A stretch of DNA of 64,000 nt from Streptomyces xanthii. Its GTDB lineage: Bacteria > Actinomycetota > Actinomycetes > Streptomycetales > Streptomycetaceae. The stretch is from NCBI RefSeq assembly GCF_014621695.1, contig NZ_CP061281.1:1550001-1614000 (forward strand), written 5' to 3'. A model generated the notes under the pieces. The model did not search any database and was not told where the DNA came from. It saw nothing but the letters and a program-made list of their open reading frames with translations. This document shows, piece after piece, positions 8,850 to 20,302 of the stretch (positions are counted from its first letter, which is position 1; each line of letters opens with the position of its first letter). The position numbers and the translations under genes are program-made.

Positions 8850-10066
8850 CGCCGGTGCGCGTCGGGGTGTTCGGCCTGCTCGGCTCCGGCAACCTCGGCA
8901 ACGACGGGTCCTTGGAGGCCCTGCTCGGACATCTGCGCGCGGAGCATCCGGGCGCGGTCGTGGACGCGCTGTGCGGGGGGCCCGAGGCGGTCACGGCCCG
9001 CTTCGGGATCCCCGCGACGCGGCTGCACTGGTACCGCGGGGAGTACCGGACGGCGTCCCGCGCCGGGGCGATCGTGGGGAAAGGACTCGGCAAGCTCGTC
9101 GACGCGTTCCGCACCGCCGCCTGGGTTCGCCGGCACGACGTGGTGATCGTGCCGGGCATGGGCGTCCTGGAGGCCACGCTGCCGCTGCGGCCGTGGGGAT
9201 TCCCGTACGCGCTGTTCCTGCTGAGCGCGAGCGGGCGGCTGCTCGGCACGAAGGTCGCCTTCGTCAGCGTGGGCGCCGCCCCGATCGGCAATCCGTCGAC
9301 GCGGACCCTCGTGCGCTGGTCGGCGCGGCTCGCCGCGTACCGCTCGTACCGGGACGAGCGGTCCCGGGACGCGCTGCGGGCGATGGGCGTGGACACCGCG
9401 CGGGACCGGGTCTACCCGGACCTCGCGTTCGCCCTGCCCGCCCCGGAGCCGAAACCGCCCTCGGATCTGCCGGGGCCGGTCTGCCTCGGCGTCATGGACT
9501 TCCATGGCGGGGACGACGACCGCGCGCGGGCCGGCGAGATCCACCGGCGCTATCTCGACGGCACGATCCGCTTCGTGCGCGCGCTGGTCGACGAGGGCCG
9601 GCCGGTGCGGCTGCTGACCGGCGACACCTGCGACGCGTCGGTGGTCGCCGCGATCCTCGACGCCGTGGACTCGTCACTGGTCACGGCCGCCGAACCGGCC
9701 TCCCTCGCCGACCTGATGGACGAGATGACGGCCGCCGACACGGTGGTCGCGGTCCGCTACCACAACCTGATCTGCGCCCTGAAGACCGGAACACCCGTCC
9801 TCGCCGTCAGCTACGCGGCCAAGAGCGAGGCGCTCATGGACCGGATGGGCCTCGGCGCGTACTGCCATCCGGCGCGCGCGGTCGACGCGGACCGGCTGCT
9901 CGAACAGTTCCGGGAGCTGGAGAGGAACGCGGCGGACGTGCGGCGCACCATCGCCGAGCGGGGCGAGGCGGCCGCCCGGGACCTGCGCGACCAGTTCGAC
10001 GCCCTGACCGCGCTGCTGCCCTCACCCACCGACACCACCACCCCCACAATGCGAGAGGTTCCATGA
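8846..10066 (+). CDS. Polysaccharide pyruvyl transferase family protein
   Basis: A 406-residue protein of the CsaB/ExoV/WcaK family, which transfers pyruvate from phosphoenolpyruvate to a sugar as a ketal. The N terminus FGLLGSGNLGNDGSLEALLGHL is the hallmark G-x-GN-x-GN loop. The C-terminal GT-B-like half has VRYHNLICALKTGTPVLAVSY with Arg304 and His306, the residues thought to bind phosphoenolpyruvate, followed by Lys at the KSEALMDRMGLG segment. Pyruvylation adds negative charge to secondary cell-wall polymers and exopolysaccharides. The start is a GTG overlapping the GT2 stop. Its presence indicates that the glycan of this operon is acidic. Confidence 0.85.
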   Translation: MTPVRVGVFGLLGSGNLGNDGSLEALLGHLRAEHPGAVVDALCGGPEAVTARFGIPATRLHWYRGEYRTASRAGAIVGKGLGKLVDAFRTAAWVRRHDVVIVPGMGVLEATLPLRPWGFPYALFLLSASGRLLGTKVAFVSVGAAPIGNPSTRTLVRWSARLAAYRSYRDERSRDALRAMGVDTARDRVYPDLAFALPAPEPKPPSDLPGPVCLGVMDFHGGDDDRARAGEIHRRYLDGTIRFVRALVDEGRPVRLLTGDTCDASVVAAILDAVDSSLVTAAEPASLADLMDEMTAADTVVAVRYHNLICALKTGTPVLAVSYAAKSEALMDRMGLGAYCHPARAVDADRLLEQFRELERNAADVRRTIAERGEAAARDLRDQFDALTALLPSPTDTTTPTMREVP

Positions 10067-10617
10067 AAGCGACCGAAGTCCCGGAGATCTCCGGCGCGTT
10101 CCTCTTCGAATCCACCCCCTACGCCGACGAGCGCGGCTTCTTCTGCCGCACCTTCGACGCGGACGTGATCCGCTCGGTGGGCCTCGACCCGCACGCCTTC
10201 GTCCAGGACAGCGTGTCCCGTTCGGTGCGGGGCGTGCTGCGCGGGATGCACCTGCGTTCGGGCGCCGGCGAGGCCAAGCTGGTGCGGTGCTCGTCGGGGC
10301 GGATCTTCGACGTGGTCGTCGACCTGCGCGAGGACTCCCCGACCTTCCTGGGCCGGGCGTTCTTCGAACTGTCCGGCGAGACACAGACGACGCTGTACGT
10401 CCCGGCCGGCTGCGCGCACGGCTTCCAGGCGCTCAGCGAGAGCGCCGACACCTCGTACCGGATCGACCGTCCGCACGATCCGTCCGAGGACGTGACGATC
10501 GCCTTCGACGACCCCGAACTCGCGATCCCCTGGCCGCTGCCCGCCACGTCGATGTCCCGCCGTGACCGGGAGGCGCCCGGCCTCGCCGAGGTCCTCAAGC
10601 AGCGGAAGGAACGGTGA
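10063..10617 (+). CDS. dTDP-4-dehydrorhamnose 3,5-epimerase-like protein (RmlC family)
   Basis: A 184-residue cupin of the RmlC family, the usual length. The N terminus has the family pattern GAFLFESTPYADERGFF. His63 in RGMHLR corresponds to the catalytic base and Tyr132 to the general acid. The usual Gln after RGLHYQ is replaced (RGMHLRSG), which is a difference at the active-site rim and may reflect a different nucleotide sugar. The reaction would be epimerisation at C3 and/or C5 of a 4-keto-6-deoxy-NDP-sugar, consistent with the C-methyltransferase and epimerase upstream. ATGA overlap with the upstream gene and GTGA overlap with the downstream one. Confidence 0.84.
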   Translation: MKATEVPEISGAFLFESTPYADERGFFCRTFDADVIRSVGLDPHAFVQDSVSRSVRGVLRGMHLRSGAGEAKLVRCSSGRIFDVVVDLREDSPTFLGRAFFELSGETQTTLYVPAGCAHGFQALSESADTSYRIDRPHDPSEDVTIAFDDPELAIPWPLPATSMSRRDREAPGLAEVLKQRKER

Positions 10618-11951
10618 CACGGGCCGTGGACGCCGAAGACTTCGAACTGCCCCGCTCGCGCGCGGCGAACGAGCGGCTGCACGCGCTGATCCCCGGGGGC
10701 GCGCACACCTACGCCAAGGGCGACGACCAGTACCCCGAGCACCTCGCGCCGGTGATCAGCCACGGCAAGGGCGCGCACGTGTGGGACGTCGACGGGAACC
10801 GGTACGTCGAGTACGGGTCCGGGCTGCGCTCCGTGAGCCTCGGGCACGCCCACCCGCGGGTCACCGAGGCGGTGCGCCGTGAACTGGACCGCGGCAGCAA
10901 CTTCGTCCGGCCGTCCGTGCTGGAGGTGGAGGCCGCCGAGCGGTTCCTCGCGACCGTGCCGACGGCCGAGATGGTGAAGTTCGCCAAGAACGGCTCGGAC
11001 GTCACCACCGCGGCGGTGCGCCTCGCCCGCGCCGTCACCGGCCGCACCCGCGTGGCGGTCTGCGCCGACCACCCCTTCTTCTCCGTGGACGACTGGTTCA
11101 TCGGCACGACGCCGATGTCCGCCGGCATCCCGGCCGCGATCACCGACCTGACCGTGTCGTTCCCCTACGGGGACCTGGCCGCTACGGAGGAGGTGCTCGC
11201 CCGGTACGCGGGCGACGTCGCCTGCCTGATCCTGGAGCCGGCCGGCCATGCCGAGCCGCCGCCCGGCTACCTGGAGGGCCTGCGCGAACTGGCCCACCGG
11301 CACGGCTGTCTCCTGGTGTTCGACGAGATGATCACCGGGTTGCGCTGGTCCGAGGCGGGGGCGCAGGGCCTGTACGGGGTCGTGCCCGATCTCTCCACGT
11401 TCGGGAAGGCGCTGGGCAACGGGTTCGCGGTGTCGGCGCTCGCCGGGCGGCGGGAGTTCATGGAGCGGGGCGGGCTGCGGGACACGCACGACCGGGTGTT
11501 CCTGCTGTCCACGACGCACGGCGCGGAGACGCATGCGCTGGCGGCGGCGATGGCGGTGCTGGACACGTACGTCGAGGAGGGCGTCACGGCCCGGCTGCAC
11601 GCGCTCGGGGAGCGGCTGGCCTCCGGCGTGCGGGAGGCCGCGGCGAGCCGGGGCGTCGGGGAGCACGTCGTCGTCCGGGGCCGGGCCAGCAACCTGGTGT
11701 TCGCCACGCTCGACGAGTACGGGCAGCCGTCCCAGCCCTACCGCACGCTGTTCCTCCGTCAGTTGCTGGCGGGCGGGGTCCTCGCTCCCTCCTTCGTGGT
11801 GAGCGGCGCGCTCGACGAGACGGACATCGACCGCACGGTGGAGGTCGTGGCCGACGCGTGCGGGGTCTATCGCAAGGCCCTGGACGCGGGCGACCCCACC
11901 CCCTGGCAGGGCGGCCGCCCCGTCAAACCGGTCTTCCGTCGCCGGGCCTGA
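10614..11951 (+). CDS. Class III aminotransferase, glutamate-1-semialdehyde aminomutase-like
   Basis: A 445-residue PLP enzyme of the fold-type I class III family, close to glutamate-1-semialdehyde 2,1-aminomutase. Lys265 in LSTFGKALGNGF is the Schiff-base lysine, Asp237 in FDEM binds the pyridine nitrogen, and FAKNGSDVTTAAVRLARAVTG is the phosphate-binding region. It is the last gene of a glycan operon (GTGA overlap with rmlC-like), so a housekeeping haem role is unlikely. Paralogues of this kind occur in polysaccharide clusters, where they may transaminate a keto-sugar or make an amino-acid-like substituent. This is inference; the exact substrate cannot be read from sequence. The protein ends with a basic tail, PVKPVFRRRA. 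Confidence 0.8.
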   Translation: MTRAVDAEDFELPRSRAANERLHALIPGGAHTYAKGDDQYPEHLAPVISHGKGAHVWDVDGNRYVEYGSGLRSVSLGHAHPRVTEAVRRELDRGSNFVRPSVLEVEAAERFLATVPTAEMVKFAKNGSDVTTAAVRLARAVTGRTRVAVCADHPFFSVDDWFIGTTPMSAGIPAAITDLTVSFPYGDLAATEEVLARYAGDVACLILEPAGHAEPPPGYLEGLRELAHRHGCLLVFDEMITGLRWSEAGAQGLYGVVPDLSTFGKALGNGFAVSALAGRREFMERGGLRDTHDRVFLLSTTHGAETHALAAAMAVLDTYVEEGVTARLHALGERLASGVREAAASRGVGEHVVVRGRASNLVFATLDEYGQPSQPYRTLFLRQLLAGGVLAPSFVVSGALDETDIDRTVEVVADACGVYRKALDAGDPTPWQGGRPVKPVFRRRA

Positions 11952-11960
11952 TCGCGGCGG

Positions 11961-11976
11961 CCGGGACAACTCCCGG
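11961..11976 (+). terminator. Possible terminator hairpin after the glycan operon
   Basis: Ten bases after the aminotransferase stop, CCGGGA pairs with TCCCGG across a CAAC loop. The stem is short and lacks a T run, as is common in high-GC actinobacteria, so it may be only one part of the stop signal. Confidence 0.35.
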
Positions 11977-12023
11977 GCGCCGGGGCGAAGACACGACCCC
12001 GGCGCCCGTCGCCTCCCGCCTTT

Positions 12024-12109
12024 GCCTGGCCCTTCTTCCACCCACCCGCCCCCTCCGGGGGCGTCGGCCCGGCGCCCGGCCTCAGGCACGAGTTCCTGTC
12101 GTCCCGGAC
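12024..12109 (-). repeat. 85-bp interspersed element, copy A (inverted)
   Basis: The reverse complement of this stretch closely matches 12630-12717 and, less well, 12784-12865. The shared core includes GGCCGGGCGCCGGGCCGACG followed by a CCCCCGGAGGGGGCG palindrome and a GGGTGGG...AAGGGCCAGG tail. With copy B it forms an inverted repeat with a loop of about 520 bases. Confidence 0.7.
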
Positions 12110-12149
12110 TGCGGCGACGCTGATTCGGCGCCGAGCAGAGCGGCCACGC

Positions 12150-12202
12150 CAGGGGCGCGGGGAACTGCGCGAGCAACCACGACGGCGCAGCGGTCGGCGA
12201 CG
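12150..12202 (+). repeat. 53-bp direct repeat, copy 1
   Basis: Identical over 53 bases to 12274-12326. It begins with C followed by AGGGGCGCGGGGAACTGCGC and continues through GAGCAACCACGACGGCGCAG. The first 22 bases belong to a repeat family present six times in the window. Confidence 0.85.
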
Positions 12203-12273
12203 GCGCCAGACCCATACGGCGCGGCACTGCAACCCGACCCCGCCACCGCGCGCTCCAGCGGCCTCGGCCCCGT

Positions 12274-12326
12274 CAGGGGCGCGGGGAACTGCGCGAGCAA
12301 CCACGACGGCGCAGCGGTCGGCGACG
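12274..12326 (+). repeat. 53-bp direct repeat, copy 2
   Basis: Exact second copy of 12150-12202, offset by 124 bases. Both copies point the same way. Confidence 0.85.
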
Positions 12327-12629
12327 ATGCTCAGCCCCTACGGCGCCGACGCTGTAGCTGAAGCCGACCGATTCGCGCACCCGGCACCTGGGTGCCGCCT
12401 CGCCCACCCTGCCGCCCCAGGCGGCAGACTGCCCAAGGCTAGGTCGACGCGACCGGGTACGTACCCGGGGCCTGAGTGCTGCCCAAAAGCCAAGGCGGCT
12501 GGAGCGCTTGCCCCAAACCAAAGTGCTGCCCATGCAGGGCGGATGGAGTGCGTGCGCGGCACTGGAGTTGTGTCAGAGGCTGGGCCCTGAGCGCAGGCGT
12601 CCTGCACCAACGGGCTGCGGCGCATCCCA

Positions 12630-12717
12630 GCCCGGGACGACGGGAACACGTGCCCGAGGCCGGGCGCCGGGCCGACGCCCCCGGAGGGGGCGCGGGCGGG
12701 TGGGAGAAGGGCCAGGG
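12630..12717 (+). repeat. 85-bp interspersed element, copy B
   Basis: Near-identical to the reverse complement of 12024-12109; differences are scattered substitutions plus a small insertion in the GC-rich tail. It contains a CCCCCGGAGGGGG palindrome that could fold into a hairpin. Confidence 0.7.
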
Positions 12718-12783
12718 CGATGGCCCCACTCGACGACGGCGACCCGCACCCGCACCCGCACCGGGCTGCGGCATAGCCCAAAA

Positions 12784-12865
12784 CCCGACGACAACGGTCC
12801 GCGGCCGGGCGCCGGGCCGACGCACCCGGAGGGGGCGGGTGGGTGGGAGCAGGGGGCGGGCCAGG
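12784..12865 (+). repeat. 85-bp interspersed element, copy C (more diverged)
   Basis: Same orientation as copy B and shares the GGCCGGGCGCCGGGCCGACG core and the GGAGGGGGCGGGTGGGTGGG tail, with a diverged left end. Confidence 0.6.
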
Positions 12866-12883
12866 GGCCTGCGCCGGCGAGAC

Positions 12884-12968
12884 CCGGCCGGAGGCCGGAC
12901 AGCCTGGGGTGGGCCAGACCGGCTGGACGCCGGACGGCTTGGGGTGGGCCAACCCGGCCGGAGGTCAG
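12884..12968 (+). repeat. 35-bp tandem repeat, about 2.4 copies
   Basis: Units begin at 12884, 12919 and 12954 with CCGGCCGGAGG or a variant and contain GGGGTGGGCCA; the third is partial. Period is exactly 35 bases. Confidence 0.75.
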
Positions 12969-13020
12969 AGGTGATGGGGGCCGGCCGGAGGACCGTGGGG
13001 TGAGGGAGGCGGGTGTTGTC

Positions 13021-13042
13021 AGGGGCGCGGGGAACTGCGCGA
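13021..13042 (+). repeat. Copy of the 22-nt AGGGGCGCGGGGAACTGCGC family
   Basis: Perfect 22-base match to the start of the 53-bp repeats, just downstream of the PAP2 gene's 3' end (that gene reads toward it). Here the flanking sequence differs (GATCGGCCACGAC). Confidence 0.8.
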
Positions 13043-13100
13043 TCGGCCACGACGAAACGCGCACCCTCCGAACGCCGCCCCCCCTCCCCGCAGGGCCGCC

Positions 13101-13778
13101 CTACTTCGGGGCCGGGAACGACGCGTCCCGGGAGGCACGGCGTGCGGTCACATCGGTGAGGCGGGCCAGCGCGAAGGTGAGCGCCAGCGCCACGCACCAG
13201 CCGCCCAGCACATCCGTCGGATAGTGCGCCCCCAGCGCGACCTGCGCCCACCCCATCGCGGCGCCGCCCACGAGCGCCGCACCGAGGACCACCCCCCGTC
13301 GCCCGTCGACGACCAGCGCCACCGCGACCGCCAGCGCCGTGAAGAAGGCCGTGTGCCCGCTCGGGTACGACAGGTTGCTGTCCCCGTGAATGGTGCGGCC
13401 CACCACGTGCTTGAGCAGCGTCGCCATCACGACGGCACCCACCGTCGCGGCGACCAGGAAGACCGCCGCCCGCGGGCGCCGCCGCACCAGGCAGCCGACC
13501 GCGACGGCACCCACCAGCAGCACGGCCGCCACCGGCTCCCCCAGAGAGTCCAGCGCCAGCGCGACCCCCCGCCACGGCTGCCCCACCGTGTCGTCCGTCG
13601 GATCCACGAACCACCGGTCCACCCGCCCCGGCTGCCCGTGCCCGGCGTACAGCACGCCGACCACCGCGACGACCAGCACGGCCACCACCCCGATCGGCAC
13701 CGACACCCCCCGCAGCGGCGCGGGCAGCAGCGCCCGCTCCTCCACCGCACGGTCCCGCCCGGACTCCCCCACCGACAT
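13101..13778 (-). CDS. PAP2-family membrane phosphatase
   Basis: A 225-residue integral membrane protein of the type 2 phosphatidic acid phosphatase family. After a charged N terminus, five or six helices are visible (VPIGVVAVLVVAVVGVL; AVLLVGAVAVGCLV; AVFLVAATVGAVVM; FFTALAVAVALVV; a C-terminal pair). The three catalytic motifs are present: LKHVVGRTIHGD (variant of K-x6-RP), SYPSGHTAFF (PSGH) and ALGAHYPTDVLGGW (H-x3-D). Active-site residues face the outside, so the likely substrates are lipid phosphates such as undecaprenyl pyrophosphate or phosphatidic acid. The upstream glycan operon would produce undecaprenyl pyrophosphate, which makes a recycling role attractive but unproven. Convergent repeats lie downstream. 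Confidence 0.85.
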   Translation of the reverse strand: MSVGESGRDRAVEERALLPAPLRGVSVPIGVVAVLVVAVVGVLYAGHGQPGRVDRWFVDPTDDTVGQPWRGVALALDSLGEPVAAVLLVGAVAVGCLVRRRPRAAVFLVAATVGAVVMATLLKHVVGRTIHGDSNLSYPSGHTAFFTALAVAVALVVDGRRGVVLGAALVGGAAMGWAQVALGAHYPTDVLGGWCVALALTFALARLTDVTARRASRDASFPAPK

Positions 13779-13916
13779 GCCCCCTGTCGTGCCGTACCGC
13801 TGTCGTGTCCGTCGCCCTGGTCAGGGACGACGGTTCCAGTATCGAGCCCGCTCCGAGGACCCGCATCCAGAGCGCCCGTGCGATCATCATGCCTCGCCGA
13901 AGGACTGGAGGAGTGC

Positions 13917-15029
13917 GTGAACTCGGGTGGGGAACAGGGTGGTTCGTCCGTTTCGGACGAGGAGTGGGAGCGCTTCCTCAGGGAGTCCGAGGAGGGCGTG
14001 CGCGACGCCCCGCAGGAGCCGTCGGCGCGGGCCCGGATGGTCACCCGCCGCCTCCAGGAGGAGGACCCCCAGGACGGCAACGGCAGGGGCTGGCGGACGT
14101 ACAGCCCGGCCCGCCCCCGACGGCGCACCGGCTGGTACGTCGCCGGGATCCTCGCGGCGCTCGCCGTGGTGCTCTGGGTCCTGGCCCCGGACCGGGTGAC
14201 GCACCTGTTCGGCGCGGGAGGCGTGGGCAGCGCGCCGGACGCCACCCCGCTCGGCGCGGAGACGGCGCCCCCGACGGGCCCGCCGCCCTCGACCGGAACC
14301 CTCCGCGGCACGCGCGCCGAACCGTTCCGGGGTTCGCCCGCCGCCCGCTGGGCCGACGGCGCGGCCGGCATCTCGGTGCCAGCGCCCCGCGCGACGGCCT
14401 GGATGGACGAGGCGCAGGTCGCGAAGGCCCTGGACCGCAGCCGTGACTTCCTCGTCGCCTCCAGCCTCGACCGAGAGGTCCTGCGCGGCGCACGCCCGAG
14501 CGAGGCCATCGCGTACATCAATCCGAAGCAGCCGCGGGAGCAGGAGTTCATCGAGACGTCCCTGCGCTCCCCCAGCGAGAAGTACGACCCGCTGGTGCTG
14601 TTCAGCCGCTTCGACCCCGACAGGACGTCGCTGGTCGGGGACGTGGTCAAGGTCCGCGGCCGGCTCTCGTACGAGGAGGGGCCGGGCCCGCAACACGCGC
14701 TGCGGGTGACCACGGACGTGACGTACGTGTACCCGGTCGTGGCCGCGGCCGGCGACCCGGACGAGGTCACCCGGGTCATCGTGCGGCGCCAGGTGGTCAT
14801 GGACTGGCAGAACCCGGAGAAGGTCGTCACGAAGGCCGGCACCTTCTCCGTGCACAGCAACATGATCCACACCACGAACGCGGGCTGCCGCACTCACAAC
14901 GGCTTCCTCACCCCGACGTTCGACGGGCCCGGGGCGTCGGACGGACCGACCGCGGACCCGTACGACCGCAGCGCGCCGGTGGTCTCCCCGGAGCGCGACG
15001 GCGAGTGCGGCACCGCCACCCGCTCCTAG
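13917..15029 (+). CDS. Single-pass membrane protein of unknown function
   Basis: A 370-residue protein I do not recognise beyond a general actinobacterial 'hypothetical' pattern. Residues 1-70 are acidic and hydrophilic (SDEEWERFLRESEEGVRD), residues about 75-95 form one transmembrane helix (TGWYVAGILAALAVVLWVLA), and the rest is extracellular. A Pro/Thr-rich linker (about 110-145) leads to a folded domain with AWMDEAQVAKALDRSRDFLVASSLD and paired cysteines near the C terminus (NAGCRTHNGFL ... DGECGT). GTG 13917 is preceded by GGAGGAG at good spacing, which fixes the start. It is divergent from PAP2 and convergent with xdhC, so context says little. Likely a cell-surface protein. Confidence 0.75.
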   Translation: MNSGGEQGGSSVSDEEWERFLRESEEGVRDAPQEPSARARMVTRRLQEEDPQDGNGRGWRTYSPARPRRRTGWYVAGILAALAVVLWVLAPDRVTHLFGAGGVGSAPDATPLGAETAPPTGPPPSTGTLRGTRAEPFRGSPAARWADGAAGISVPAPRATAWMDEAQVAKALDRSRDFLVASSLDREVLRGARPSEAIAYINPKQPREQEFIETSLRSPSEKYDPLVLFSRFDPDRTSLVGDVVKVRGRLSYEEGPGPQHALRVTTDVTYVYPVVAAAGDPDEVTRVIVRRQVVMDWQNPEKVVTKAGTFSVHSNMIHTTNAGCRTHNGFLTPTFDGPGASDGPTADPYDRSAPVVSPERDGECGTATRS

Positions 15030-15038
15030 CCCCGGCCC

Positions 15039-15861
15039 CTACCCCGTGCGCGCGTCCTCGTCCTCGAAGGCACGCAGCAGATCGGCGGCGACGCTCACCG
15101 CGATCGTCGCCGGTTCCTTGCCGGTGATCTCGGTCAGCCCGATCGGGGTCTTGATGCGGGCGATGACCTCGTCGTCGTGCCCGCCCTCGTCGGCGAGACG
15201 GCGGCGGAAGCGGGTCCACTTGGCGGCCGAGCCGATCAGCCCGATCGAGCCGAGGTGACCGGTGCGCAGGGCGGCGTCGCACAGCGCGGCGTCCTCGGCG
15301 TGGTCGTGGGTCATGATCAGGACGTGTGTGCCGTGCGGCAGTCCGTCCAGGACCTCCTCGGGCAGCAGCGGCGTGTGGTGGGTGTGGACCTGGGCGACCG
15401 CGTCGGAGGTGAGCACGGCGAGCCGTTCCCCGGTGAGGAGTTCGGCGCGGCTGTCGACGAGGTGGAGGTCCAGGTCCTGGCGGGCCAGGATCCTGGCCAG
15501 TTCGAAGCCGACATGGCCGACGCCGAAGACGGCCACGGCCCGCACCACGGGCAGCGGTTCGAGCAGGACCTGGACCGTGCCGCCGCAGCACTGGACGCCG
15601 TGCCGGTTGGTGACCTTGTCGTTCAGGGCGAAGTCGATCAGTTCGGGCGCGGTCGCGGCCCCGGCGATCATCTCCCGGGCCCGGTCGATGGAGACGGCCT
15701 CGACGTTGCCGCCGCCGATCGACCCCCAGGTGGCGCCGGCGCCCACGACGAGCTTCGCGCCGGCGTCGCGCGGGGCGTGACCGCGCACGGCCGTGACGGT
15801 CACGAGCACGCCGGGCTCCCGGCGTGCCCGCAGCCGCGCGACCGCGGCGATCCAGGCCGTG

Positions 15862-15869
<8 letters not shown>
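15039..15869 (-). CDS. xdhC: XdhC-type molybdenum cofactor maturation factor
   Basis: A 276-residue XdhC/CoxI-family protein, which binds molybdenum cofactor, promotes its sulfuration and hands it to the dehydrogenase. The N-terminal domain has WGSIGGGNVEAVSIDRAREMI and VQCCGGTVQVLLEPL with the conserved Cys pair; the C-terminal half is a Rossmann-like domain, VAVFGVGHVGFELARIL, ending in IGLIGSAAKWTRFRRRL and TPIGL. It is the third gene of the xdhABC operon. I take the GTG at 15869, overlapping the xdhB stop by 8 bases; a longer form from 15911 is possible but lies inside xdhB. It ends 9 bases from the convergent unknown gene. Confidence 0.87.
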
Positions 15870-19682
<3,813 letters not shown>

Positions 19683-19835
19683 GGTCCAGGCAGCTTTCTG
19701 TGTGCGCGCCGGATGTCAGGGAAGGGCGCGGGAGGGCACGCGGGTGCGGCGTGCCGAAAGGCGGTGGAGACGTGAGACCCGGAAGGAGTGAGGGGGTGGG
19801 ACCGCGAGGGGCACCCCAGGAGGCCGGAAGGGCGG

Positions 19836-19913
19836 TCAGCAGCCGTGTGCGATGCGGCCCGGCGCCCAGGCGGTGCGCTGGGCGAGACGACCGAGATCGG
19901 AGCAGGTGTTCAT
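19836..19913 (-). CDS. Candidate 25-aa leader peptide upstream of xdhA
   Basis: A 26-codon frame on the transcript between the xdh promoter and xdhA. ATG 19913 is preceded by GGGAGG nine bases upstream, a far better ribosome binding site than that of xdhA itself. The peptide begins MNTCSDLGRLAQRTAWAPGR and ends IAHGC, so it has Cys at position 4 and at the last position. Small leader ORFs of this type are common upstream of actinobacterial metabolic genes and can act by attenuation or coupling. No paralogue can be checked here. It may instead be a chance frame, but promoter, ribosome site and position all fit. Confidence 0.5.
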   Translation of the reverse strand: MNTCSDLGRLAQRTAWAPGRIAHGC

Positions 19914-19988
19914 CCGCCGGTCGCCTCCCTTCGTCCTGCCGCGCGTTCGCCGCGCGCGTTCCGTCACGCGCGGGCCGATGGCACCCGG

Positions 19989-20018
19989 ACGCTAATCGCT
20001 CGGGCCGCGAGGGGTCAA
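19989..20018 (-). promoter_or_regulatory. Probable xdh operon promoter
   Basis: On the minus strand TTGACC (20018-20013) and TAGCGT (19994-19989) are separated by 18 bases, a good match to principal sigma factor promoters of Streptomyces. Transcription would start near 19983, giving a 70-base leader before the small ORF and about 300 bases before xdhA. Confidence 0.6.
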
Positions 20019-20302
20019 GACCCCTCCGCACTTCGGACACACGCGCGCGCTAGCACCGCTCCCACCTGCGCACAAGAGCTGATCGGCCGACAACCCTGTC
20101 CCCCGCCCGGCCGCTCCCCCGTCGCTCCGGTGGCTCAAAGATGGCCGGTTAGAGGCGTGCAGGACAACCAGGTCTGCCGGTTCCGCCCGGGCGAGCCGCG
20201 GGTGGTCCCGGCGTCAACCCGCTGTCGTGGCCGATGCCGTGAGCGTTCAGGGACGCGGGCAGGGTCGCGGCGGGCGGCGAACGAGTTCGAAGGGCCATCC
20301 CC

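Larger units (their letters stand above)
11952..13100. other. 1.15-kb non-coding, repeat-packed intergenic region
   Basis: No convincing gene is seen between the glycan operon and the PAP2 gene. Frames here are open only because stop codons are rare at this GC content; their conceptual products are Pro/Arg/Gly-rich and arise from repeats. The stretch is made of several repeat families listed separately: a 53-bp direct repeat, an 85-bp element present once inverted and twice direct, a 35-bp tandem repeat, and one further copy of the short genome-type repeat at 13021. It looks like an accumulation site for small interspersed repeats rather than a decayed gene. Confidence 0.7.
19683..20302. other. 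620-bp divergent regulatory region between xdhA and the NCS2 permease
   Basis: Contains the xdh promoter and leader ORF described separately. On the permease side (20040-20302) I see a usable ribosome binding site, GAAGGG, nine bases before ATG 20303, and a TTAGAGG stretch at about 20147 that could be a -10 region, but no clear -35 partner. No inverted repeat typical of a known purine regulator was found. Confidence 0.5.

Noticed and set aside
12338..13064. Several Pro/Arg/Gly-rich open frames in the intergenic island
   Set aside because: They run through direct, inverted and tandem repeats, change frame between copies and show no domain or ribosome site.
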